A DNA stretch of 64,000 nt from Tritrichomonas musculus (Eukaryota; Parabasalia; Tritrichomonadida; Tritrichomonadidae): contig JAPFFF010000007.1 of NCBI GenBank assembly GCA_039105265.1, positions 2,046,001 to 2,110,000 of the forward strand. The letters run 5' to 3'. The translations under genes were made by a program, and so were the position numbers. Position 1 is the stretch's first letter, and each line of letters begins with the position of its first letter. Positions 9,095-17,690 of this stretch are shown in pieces. The notes beneath the pieces are model-generated. The model worked only from the letters and a program-made list of their open reading frames with translations, did no database searches and had not been told where the DNA came from.

Positions 9095-11362
9095 AAATCA
9101 AAAAAAATAAATAAGGTCTTATAATAAAAACCTTCTTACAACATTTATTTTATTAATTATTTATCTAAATTTAAATTAAAACAGACTAAATCGTTGAAAT
9201 ACAACAAATGTGATAATTTGCATCAAAATTTTGAAAGTCAAATAAATTCATAAAATAAATAGAAATGTATATAAAAAGGGCAGAAATTAAAAAATATTAT
9301 AGAAAAAATAAGTATGAATAAGAAAAAAGTTAATCTGATAATGCTTTCACAAAAATGTAAACGTTTGAGATATACTTAATATGAAATTTAGAATATGTAT
9401 GTAATAAATAAGCAATGCATAATGATTAAATATATATATCTGCATCAAAATGGTCAAAACAGAAAAAAAGTAAAAATTAGGTAAAAGATGATGAATATAA
9501 ATATTTCGGTACGATTTTTCATTGATGTGACATCGCATTTATGAAAAAATACTAATTAAGAGATTATAATTTGAAAATGGAAATAACATGCGAAAAAAAC
9601 ATAGGGAAATAAATAGCGGCATATATTTTGCAAAAGACCACGAGTCAATTAATACCATTTTCATGAACGAAATGAAAGTTGATAATGAAAAAATATCAGA
9701 TGAAATCGACGAAAAATAAAAAAAAAAAAAAAAGAGCGAGAAGAAAACATTTCCTCTAAAATAAATTTTATTACAGTATAAAATTACTATATCTTACTTT
9801 TTTATTTAAATATATAATATTTTGTCAAAGATATACACAGTTTTTGTTAGAGAATTTTGATGTGATTAAAATGTATGGAATGTTTTTTGAAATACTTTTA
9901 TCTTTATATATAGTAAATATTGATCAGTAACATTGATGATTCATTTCATACTTATGATGTATTATATATATTTAACTTTATAGACCAATTAATTTTTTCT
10001 CATCAAAATGGAATATCTGCATGATACCATCATATATGTGCATTTGTATTTGCTTAACATATGTTTTATTGTTTTTATATGCTAATTTGTATTTTATATC
10101 ACTTATTATTTCACTAATTATGAAGATATTATAAAACAAATTTACGACTAAAAAAAATGTGATTTTTCTGGAGAGATTGGCTTAACCGTTTAATATAATT
10201 TTCGGATATGTTATTATATAATAAAATTAATGGTTTTTTATCGAGGCAAAGAAACTTGATATAGCCATTAAAAAAAGATAAAAATGTTTGAAAACCAAAT
10301 CCTCTCAAATAAACGTCTATTTTATTTTAATATTCATTTTTTTGAATAAGCACGTTTTTTGGTTCTCACAAAAAATCTTGAATTTTCTGGAAAGACTGGA
10401 ATAATATTACAAGCTCTAAACAACATATACCTTATAATATAAAATATAATGAGGTTTTACCGAGCCAATTAAGTTAAATATGTTTCTATTTTAGGATATT
10501 TATGTTTGCATAAATTTTTACATAAAAGCTCTTCAAATATTTTGTGAGTATAAAATTTGGATTATTTATTTTTATCTTATTAAAACAATTTCATAAATAG
10601 AATTTATATTAAATATATGATATAAATATGATAAAATAGATATAAAATGAAACACAAAAATTATTTACAAATAAATACATATATAATTATAAATCTCCAA
10701 ATGCATTCAAAATTAAAAACTCATTTATAATTCAAACGTATAAAAATATTTTGATAAAGCATTCATAAATAATTGTATGAGCTATTTTAATTTCTCATTA
10801 TTAATGAAAATAATGATAGATTTTTATTTTCTCAAATTATTGTATGTAATCATTCAAAAAAATTAATAACATTTTATTGAAATTAAAATCATAGTTTAAA
10901 TTTCCAATATCTTATTTAATATTCGATACCTAAATTATAATTAATAATTATATATATAATAATTTATAATCATTCATATTTCCAATGTATAATAAATTTT
11001 TATTGATTCACATAATGGATTACTTGAATCGTATTTTTGAATACTTAATAGTTTTTATTTATTCAATTTATATATTTTGCATATATCTCACAATAAAATT
11101 TAAAAATAATTTTTTATGGCTATTATAATAATATAAAATTCAATATAAAAACATATTATAAAATATGATGATTTAAAAACCACTAGTTATTTCTATATCG
11201 TTTTTTTCGAGTTTCCATACATTTTGTGATTAGAAATTTAAAAAATATGTATGCTTTTTTATTAAAATGTGTTTTGCTATTCAATATAAATATCTAATTT
11301 TAATTTTTTTTTTTTTGAAAAATTTATAAAACAAACGAGAAATTATGATTTAAAATTGGGGA
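9095..11362. other. Non-coding tail of the transposon
   Basis: About 2.3 kb of very A/T-rich DNA inside the terminal repeats with no coding frame beyond about 63 codons and no RNA gene seen. It contains poly-A and poly-T runs, for example about 17 A near 9718-9734. Whether it was captured, or grew by insertion, cannot be told. Confidence 0.6.
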
Positions 11363-11750
11363 ATCGTATTTTTCTACACCACTTTTTGAGAACTTTTTAA
11401 CTTTTTGAATTCTTTTTTATACTTTTTTTATTCAATTTTTGCTAAATAATGCATAATTATATAGTTTAAATAGCTTCCCTATTCATCCAGCATTTTAAGG
11501 AACCCGATTCGGCTTCGCGCAGCCCTGTTGTGATCACTGGTGCGTATATTCCTGAAAAATTATGTATAAATAAAAAAATTTATATCAAAAAAAGCAAATA
11601 GTTATAATTTTAAGGTTAAATTTACGATTTTTTGGTTAATTTTCTTAACAGAGTAATTCAAATTTCACCTTAAGATGGTGGTTTTTTACTTTCCATGAGC
11701 TAGCTCATGGATAGGAAAGCCATTCAAAAAGTGGCGTAGAAAAAAACGAT
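11363..11750. mobile_element. MITE-like element, 388 bp, nested in the transposon
   Basis: Inverted repeats of at least 27 bp (11363-11389 and 11724-11750) share the core CCACTTTTTGA and differ at two positions. Weaker matching continues outward for about 15 more bases (TTTAAAATT-like), so the true ends may lie further out. The interior holds a G+C-rich patch around 11500-11545 and a perfect palindrome at 11693-11710. No target duplication is obvious and no protein is encoded. It is probably a non-autonomous DNA element of unknown family. Confidence 0.6.
11693..11710. repeat. Perfect 18-bp palindrome
   Basis: CCATGAGCTAGCTCATGG reads the same on both strands. It lies inside the 388-bp MITE-like element near its right end, flanked by TTT and AAA-type bases that extend the symmetry loosely. 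Confidence 0.8.
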
Positions 11751-11797
11751 TGTCCTTTAAAATTAATTCAAAAAATAAAAAATAAAAAATAATAATA

Positions 11798-11894
11798 AAG
11801 TGCGTCCACAATTAAGAAAGTATTTTTTGAATAAGCTCATAGAAATATTGAATGAGTTTTCACAATTTTAACTTTCCTAATAGTGGACACCCTT
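11798..11894. mobile_element. Very small MITE-like element, 97 bp, with TA ends
   Basis: The ends are AAGTGCGTCCACAATTAAGA on the left and, on the other strand, AAGGGTGTCCACTATTAGGA on the right. The inverted arms of about 24 bases differ at four positions. TA is present at 11796-11797 and 11895-11896, as expected for Tc1/mariner-type insertion. It codes for nothing. It is nested in the larger transposon just left of a TAA microsatellite, and its termini differ from the host element's, so it belongs to another family. Confidence 0.65.
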
Positions 11895-11895
11895 T

Positions 11896-11921
11896 AATAA
11901 TAATAATAATAATAATAATAA
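11896..11921. repeat. (TAA)n microsatellite
   Basis: About eight AAT/TAA triplets in a row directly after the 97-bp MITE-like element. The microsatellite may have been the insertion target or have expanded from the TA duplication. Confidence 0.85.
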
Positions 11922-11972
11922 AAATTGAAAACATCTATACGTTTAATACTTTTCAATATATAACTTTTTCAT

Positions 11973-12019
11973 AAAACACGTTTTTTAGAGCCATATTGAA
12001 AAACGATCGGAGAAACGGG
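11973..12019 (-). repeat. Right terminal inverted repeat of the transposon
   Basis: Reverse complement of the left terminal repeat with two differences out of 47. It ends ...GATCGGAGAAACGGG, followed by TA at 12020-12021. Confidence 0.92.
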
Positions 12020-12021
12020 TA

Positions 12022-12694
12022 TTTACTAAAAATCAATTATGTTGGAATAATTATTTTTTTTGATATTTATATTAAATAATACATATTAATAATATTTTAA
12101 TGCTTATTATATTAATATAATGATTATGGTTTTGGATATTAGATTAAACAGCATTCTATAATTACGATTATATTTTTTATCAAAAAGTGAGATTAAAAAA
12201 TGACTTTTTTTTAAATATTACGATATTTATCATATAATTTAAGTTAAAATTTAACATTAGATTTTAATGATTTTAACCTAAATAATTATTATTTCAGATA
12301 CTTTCAATATTCATATAATATTTCAATAATGGTATTTGGTTTAGGCCAAAAAAATTAATCTAAATTAGTTAAATGTTAAAAAATGAAAGTAATAATTCAA
12401 GCATATCATATAAAGCATGCTTTTTTTTTTACATTTCATTCTTTTTTATTCTATCGTTTAATTGTGTTTTTTTTTTCTATCTTCAATAAATTCAATACAT
12501 AAAATTCTTAAAGTTTTCTCAAAAGTTTTTTTCTATTTTAACAAATTCATTTTGCCATTTTTAAAAAATACACAAGAAATAGAAATCAATCAAATCATTT
12601 TTCGCAAATCACCGATAATATATCGGTATTTTTATCAAAAAGTTTATTATTAATTTGAGAATATTGTAAAAAATTCAAAAAGACAAAAAGAGTA
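12022..12694. other. Intergenic, no gene seen
   Basis: A/T-rich spacer between the transposon's right end and the START-domain gene. A 63-codon frame at 12462-12653 is Phe/Ile/Lys-rich and looks like chance. No repeat or RNA gene is recognised. Confidence 0.55.
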
Positions 12695-12699
12695 TCACT
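12695..12699 (+). promoter_or_regulatory. Initiator-like TCACT upstream of the START-domain gene
   Basis: TCACT matches TCA-Py-(T/A), and its A lies 14 bases before the ATG at 12711, the short leader length typical of trichomonad genes. This is the best-placed initiator candidate in the window. Confidence 0.5.
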
Positions 12700-12710
12700 T
12701 CATTTTTATA

Positions 12711-13370
12711 ATGGCTACACCAGAACAGATTGCTGAATACAATAAAAAATGGGAAGAAGCTGTTGAACATGTTTTTTCAATCATAGATGCAAGTGATTGG
12801 AAAAAAGAGAAATCAAAGGAAAAAGATGTTGAAATTTATCTTCGTCATGAACACCCATCTCCATTCGCTCAAGTCAAAAGTGTTATCACAGTTAATGCAC
12901 CATTAAGCGCTGTTGAAGCTAATTTGAAACAACCATCTACTACTGTTGATGAAAATACACCAAAAGAAAAGAGAGATGGTGCAATTGAGCGTAAAGTTCT
13001 TCAAACTGTTGGAGAGGGTGATGATGCTGCTAGCTTTATTTATGTTGTACTTGAATCTGGTTCCATGCTTGTCAAACCACGTGAATTTTTATCATATTCA
13101 AAGATTGCACATAAGGATGGAAAAGTCGCTTTAGTTAGAGTTTCAGTTGAAAATGATAAGCTTCATACTGTTGGTAAAGGATATGTCCGATCAACATTAA
13201 TCTTCCAAGCTTACATTGCTGAACCAGAAGGTGATGATAAAACTAAACTTACATTCCTTGGTCATGCAGATCCATGTGGAAGTGTTCCTGCATTAGTTTA
13301 TAATGCTGTTGCTACAGGACAAGGTTATACTGTTGTTGGAATGAAGAAAGAAATTGAAGGAGCTAAGTAA
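12711..13370 (+). CDS. START-domain (StAR-related lipid transfer) protein (219 aa)
   Basis: The whole protein fits a single START/Bet v1-like helix-grip fold. Near the start are the helix EAVEHVFSIIDASDWKKEK and the strand KDVEIYLRHEHP; in the middle is SVITVNAPLSAVEANLKQ; later come MLVKPREFLSYSKIAHKDGK and KGYVRSTLIFQAYIAEPEG, and the protein closes with a helix rich in small residues. START domains hold lipids such as sterols, phospholipids or ceramide in a cavity and carry them between membranes. No signal peptide or membrane anchor is seen, so it should be cytosolic. The gene has clearly biased, higher-G+C codons and an initiator-like motif 12-16 bases upstream, suggesting good expression. 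The TAA stop is followed by A (TAAA). Ligand unknown. Confidence 0.85.
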   Translation: MATPEQIAEYNKKWEEAVEHVFSIIDASDWKKEKSKEKDVEIYLRHEHPSPFAQVKSVITVNAPLSAVEANLKQPSTTVDENTPKEKRDGAIERKVLQTVGEGDDAASFIYVVLESGSMLVKPREFLSYSKIAHKDGKVALVRVSVENDKLHTVGKGYVRSTLIFQAYIAEPEGDDKTKLTFLGHADPCGSVPALVYNAVATGQGYTVVGMKKEIEGAK

Positions 13371-13778
13371 ATGCTCTAGATCATTAGTAAACAATTAAAT
13401 TAAAATAATCTTTTAATAATGTTTTTTTATATTTTTTTTAGGTTTTTCTAAATAATCCAAAATTTTAAATCTAGTTGTGTTTAAAAATGCAGAGAACATT
13501 AAAAATCAATCTTTCGTTAATTATCAAAAAAAAAAAATATTCAGGATTTGCAATTTTTTCCAAAACAAATAATGCCCAGTTAAACATAAAGATCATTTTA
13601 CAAATAGCCATTCCCGTAAAAATAATTCAAATCCTGAGTTAAATTTGAAAAGATATAGAAGAATTTATTAAATATTTTAATTTGAATAAATTAAAAAACA
13701 GATATTTAACGTATAAAAAAAACAAACTTTTTAATTATATATTTGGTTCCACCAAAATTTAGAGTCGTTTGAAATAAA
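13371..13778. other. Intergenic, no gene seen
   Basis: About 400 bases of A/T-rich DNA between two plus-strand genes. Nothing is recognised beyond short A and T runs. Confidence 0.6.
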
Positions 13779-16586
13779 ATGGATGAATATCAGTCACCTC
13801 GTTTTAAAGTTCAACCTCCAAAACACAATCATGAACAGGGTAAACGATTTCGCTTTAACAAAGTTGAAAAAAACAAAAACATGAACCAAGATAAAGAAAA
13901 TTATGATGAACAAAGAAACTTTACAACAAACATATCTAAAACAAAATCGAAATCTCCATCATCCAGAAAAAAGAAGAAAACAAATAATCATGAATCAAAT
14001 ATTAGGGTTTATGCAAAAAATAAAAGAGCAAAAGAATGTGATAGCTCAAATTATATTGAAGCAAATACAAGACCACATAATCAGAAGCATCAGTTCCATG
14101 GCCCCGAAGATAAAGCTCAAATTGTGTATGATTTAATCATTGAAATAAATTCTATTAAAGCTGACATTGAAAAACTACAAAAAAAGATTGCAAAAAAGGA
14201 AAAGGAAGTCGATGAAATACGCGAAGAACAGCTTGAACTTATGCGCTTAAATTATGGAAATGACTACGTTTATTACAAAGATAAAAAACTTGATCCATCT
14301 TTTCAACAAGAACGAGTATATTACCTCACAAAACGTCTAGATAGCCTACAACAAGGATTTAATTTATTAGAAGCTCGGTATAACAGGGATAAAGACTATT
14401 TCACAAAAAATACTGAAAAAGATTTAAGGATTGACGTATGTATGCTTAACCATGATGTAGACCAGACACAAGCCGAATATGAAAATATACAAGAAGCACT
14501 AAATGCAGTAAAATCAGAGTCAGAATCACAAATACTTGTTAAAGGCATTCGAATCTATGAAAAACAGCAAAAGAAAATTAATCGAATGAAGTCTGAATTA
14601 GACACCCTTTTAGTGGAAGAGCGAGAATTAAAAGAAACAAGGAGAATAGTTAGATACCAGCCAAAATCTCGTCAATTTTTGAATGAAGAATTGAAAAAGT
14701 TAAAAGAAAAATATGAAACATTGTCTTTAGCTAGGAAAGGAAAAGAAAGACAAATAGAATTTGAAAGGGAATGGAATAAGAAAGAAATTAACAAGCAGAT
14801 AAGTAAAAATGAACAAAAAACTAAAGATGATTCCAACCAACAAATTAAACCACCACCAAAAACTGAGCATCAAAGGAGAAAGAGAAAAGAAGTCTTTGAT
14901 AACTCTGGAAATAAAAGCTTTGACTTCGTTTCAGCTCTTTCCAAAGATACTTATGAAGTTGATACAAGTAAAGAAAGCGAAGTAGAATCTAGCAAACCAC
15001 AAAATAAAAAAGTTTCACACAAAAATAAATCCAAAAGTGAAGATGATACAAAAAAAAGTGAAGCATCTGAAAAAGTCAAAAATAGTGAAGTTAAAAAGAA
15101 TAAAAGTGAATCATCAGATAAAAACAGTCAAGATGAAAAAAGCGAAGACGATTATAATAAAAGCGAACCATCAGATATTGAAAGAGATGAAAAAAGTGAA
15201 GTTGACAAAAACAAAAGTGAAGCATCAGAAAAAGTTAAAAATAGTGATGATTATAACAAGAGTGAAGAATCAGAAAAAGATAAAAACAGTGAAGATGGTT
15301 ATAACAAGAGTGAACCATCAGAAAAAGATGAAAAAAGTGAAGTTGACAAAAACAAAAGTGAAGCATCAGAAAAAGTTAAAAATAGCGAAGATGATTATAA
15401 CAAAAGTGAAGAATCAGAAAAAGATAAAAACAGTGAAGATGATTATAACAAAAGTGAACCCTCAGAAAAAGATGAAAAAAGTGAAGTTGACAAAAATAAA
15501 AGTGAAGCATCAGAAAAAGTTAAAAATAGTGGAGATGAAAATAATAAAAGTGAATCATCAGATAATGAAAAAGAACAAAGCAGCGAAGATGATGAACCTA
15601 AAAGGAGGAATAATGACTCAACTTACGGTTCCATCAATAGTAAATTTAAATCAAATGCAACTTCAGAAGCAACTCTTGACAACGACAGTGAATTAAGAAA
15701 GAGCTTAAACTCCCATCTTAACGATATAACCGATAAAAGTGATCCTAGCGATAGTACAGAAAAGATTAGAAAAGAAAATCAAAGTGAAAGTGATTCTCAC
15801 GCCAAGGAAAGTAATGCAAGCGAAAGTGGACGAATTGAACAAAAGATAAACGATCTTTCAAAAGGACTTATGTCAAAAACAAACAATTCAAGTAGCTTGA
15901 ATGAAAAAGAAGAAACTTCAGCTAATCAAAACGATAGCGATGATAATGACGCTGAATATAACGAGAATGAATCAAGCGACAACAGTGGTGCAGGTGAGAA
16001 AGATGATGATTATAAAGAACCAACGAAAATTGATAATGAAAGTAAGGCCAATCTTGAGAACACAAATAGTTTTACTGACATTGAAAAAGAAATTGAGAAT
16101 GAAATAAATAATTTCAATAATAAAGCAAAGCAAACAAAAGAAACTTCTTCCAAAGAAGAAAAAATTGACACTAAAGAAAAAGAGGAAAAAAAAGAGAAAG
16201 ATAAAGAGAAAAAAAAAAGCAAAAACAAACACGATAGTGACGAATTTAATCCAGAAAAAATGCAAAAGGATATGTTACAAATACAAGCAAGCATTTTTGA
16301 TAACTTACAAATTGATTCTAATATTAATGATGATAATGAAATGGAATTGGATAGCGATGCTGAAAAGAAATTCAAATCAACTGTAGCAGGTAAAACTGTA
16401 AATGGAACAAACAACAAAAAAGTTGAAATCCAAAGAAATAATATTCCAAAAGATGATAATAATAATATTTCTTTGAATAGCACATCAAGATCAAAAGGAA
16501 GTGGAAAAACTTTAAGCCATGGATATGAAGATGATGATGACATCATTTCAGGAAGTATGGCTTCACTTAATTCAACACTTCAATAG
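13779..16586 (+). CDS. Coiled-coil protein with Ser/Lys/Glu tandem repeats (935 aa)
   Basis: I do not recognise a family. Residues 1-110 are basic. Residues 115-350 form a long coiled coil (for example EINSIKADIEKLQKKIAKKE). Residues 419-607 are made of a 16-residue unit of the type xxxxNKSExSEKxxxS, arranged as at least two copies of a 48-residue higher-order unit (144 bases in DNA). The rest is acidic and disordered with Lys/Glu stretches near residues 795-825. Almost every repeat carries Ser-Glu, a casein-kinase-like pattern, so heavy phosphorylation is possible. A structural or scaffold role is inferred, perhaps cytoskeletal. Frames on both strands across the repeat are shadows of its low complexity. 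Repeat number probably varies between strains. Confidence 0.85.
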   Translation: MDEYQSPRFKVQPPKHNHEQGKRFRFNKVEKNKNMNQDKENYDEQRNFTTNISKTKSKSPSSRKKKKTNNHESNIRVYAKNKRAKECDSSNYIEANTRPHNQKHQFHGPEDKAQIVYDLIIEINSIKADIEKLQKKIAKKEKEVDEIREEQLELMRLNYGNDYVYYKDKKLDPSFQQERVYYLTKRLDSLQQGFNLLEARYNRDKDYFTKNTEKDLRIDVCMLNHDVDQTQAEYENIQEALNAVKSESESQILVKGIRIYEKQQKKINRMKSELDTLLVEERELKETRRIVRYQPKSRQFLNEELKKLKEKYETLSLARKGKERQIEFEREWNKKEINKQISKNEQKTKDDSNQQIKPPPKTEHQRRKRKEVFDNSGNKSFDFVSALSKDTYEVDTSKESEVESSKPQNKKVSHKNKSKSEDDTKKSEASEKVKNSEVKKNKSESSDKNSQDEKSEDDYNKSEPSDIERDEKSEVDKNKSEASEKVKNSDDYNKSEESEKDKNSEDGYNKSEPSEKDEKSEVDKNKSEASEKVKNSEDDYNKSEESEKDKNSEDDYNKSEPSEKDEKSEVDKNKSEASEKVKNSGDENNKSESSDNEKEQSSEDDEPKRRNNDSTYGSINSKFKSNATSEATLDNDSELRKSLNSHLNDITDKSDPSDSTEKIRKENQSESDSHAKESNASESGRIEQKINDLSKGLMSKTNNSSSLNEKEETSANQNDSDDNDAEYNENESSDNSGAGEKDDDYKEPTKIDNESKANLENTNSFTDIEKEIENEINNFNNKAKQTKETSSKEEKIDTKEKEEKKEKDKEKKKSKNKHDSDEFNPEKMQKDMLQIQASIFDNLQIDSNINDDNEMELDSDAEKKFKSTVAGKTVNGTNNKKVEIQRNNIPKDDNNNISLNSTSRSKGSGKTLSHGYEDDDDIISGSMASLNSTLQ
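15020..15590 (+). repeat. Coding tandem repeat, 48-bp unit in 144-bp higher-order copies
   Basis: The DNA behind the Ser/Lys/Glu repeats of the 935-aa protein. The basic unit is 48 bases (16 codons) with AAAAGTGAA as the constant core. Two nearly identical 144-base triplets follow each other between about 15190 and 15490, with partial copies either side. The copies are close in DNA as well as in protein, which points to recent duplication. Confidence 0.8.
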
Positions 16587-17671
16587 TTTCTAATGATAAA
16601 CGTTTAAAATAGGATCCTTATTTTAATTCAACAATTTGTATTTCACCAAACTTAACAATTGGAGAAATACAAGGAATAGACATTATAATTCATTTTATAA
16701 TTCAATGAAACAATTAATTTATTTGTTTGTAAATAAAAATTATTATGGTGTTATAAATTCATTTTATTTGCTCTGATTTTATTTATTGATAAAATAACAA
16801 ATTTGATCATATTTATTTTTACAATCATTTTATAATATGAATTTGAACTTTTCGTGTTTAGAAAAGAAAATAGGAAACAAATATATATATAAGTTAACTG
16901 ATATTTTTTAATAAATTCAGAAAAGATCCTTTTTACATTTTTTTTTTTTTTTAACAAGTATCATATACTGATTAAGCTATCATCGTTTTATATGCATTAA
17001 TCAAAAAAACCGATATTTTTATACAAATCGAAAAACAAATTATATTATTTTCAACGTTAACTATTTTTCGGCATTTTGCAGTCCTTTGCATGCTCATTGA
17101 AGATAAAAACACTCATTTAAGAATGATAAAAAATTAAAAAAAATTTACACTTCTTTCAAAATATTCTTGGAGAAATTTCTATTAATTTTTGAGAGACATC
17201 AAAAAAAGACTTTTTTTTAAATATTACTCTGCTATTATGATGCTACATGGATTTTTAATAATTACTAAATGAATGATAGTAAAAAATTGAATGATTTTAA
17301 TAACAATCTTTCGACCTATCTTTTTTCCTATCAATTTTGTGAAAATTGAATTTTGGTATATATGTCTTTAAATATCATCATGCTTATCCTAAGTAAAACC
17401 ATAATAATACAATTTTAATTTTTAAAAAACTTTTAAAAACATATTTAAACATTTATTTTGCTAATAATGTGAGAATTGATAAAATAAAATCCATTTTTTA
17501 GAAAACAATATAAAAAGCTTTGATTATTTATATAAATTTGAGACCTATTTATCACAAAAATTCAATTTAAAATTTTAAAAATAAAAACAAATTAAATATA
17601 TTTTTGAAGGATATTTGGAAATTGTGAAATTATTTTTTTTATATTAAAAAAACAATTGAAAATAATTATTT
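16587..17671. other. Intergenic, no gene seen
   Basis: 1.1 kb of A/T-rich DNA with a poly-T run near 16937-16952. A 68-codon minus-strand frame (16751-16957) is Lys/Ile-rich and looks like chance. No RNA gene or repeat is recognised. Confidence 0.55.
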
Positions 17672-17681
17672 TCATATCATT
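17672..17681 (+). promoter_or_regulatory. Two overlapping initiator-like motifs (TCATA, TCATT)
   Basis: Both match TCA-Py-(T/A) and lie 10-19 bases before the ankyrin gene's ATG at 17691. Either could be the transcription start. Confidence 0.4.
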
Positions 17682-17690
17682 TATAGGTAA

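Larger units (their letters stand above)
7237..12019 (+). mobile_element. pogo/Tigger-like DNA transposon, 4.78 kb, looks whole
   Basis: The ends are 47-bp inverted repeats (7237-7283 and 11973-12019) that differ at only 2 of 47 positions, and each outer end meets TA, the target duplication of Tc1/mariner-type elements. Inside the left end lies an uninterrupted 534-aa transposase gene with a CENP-B/pogo-type DDE domain. The remaining 2.9 kb to the right is A/T-rich and has no coding frame, but holds two smaller inverted-repeat elements (11363-11750 and 11798-11894). The near-identity of the ends and the open transposase suggest recent activity. An alternative is that the tail was enlarged by later insertions into a much shorter original element. 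Confidence 0.85.

Noticed and set aside
12462-12653. 63-codon frame upstream of the START-domain gene
   Set aside because: Composition is Phe/Ile/Lys-rich like random A/T DNA and there is no recognisable motif.
15037-15696. 219-codon plus-strand frame made of Lys, Val, Ile and Met
   Set aside because: It is the shifted frame of the coding repeat in the 935-aa gene.
15972-16546. Long minus-strand frames of 97 and 178 codons
   Set aside because: They are Ser/Phe/Leu-rich shadows of the Lys/Glu/Ser-rich plus-strand gene and have no start context of their own.
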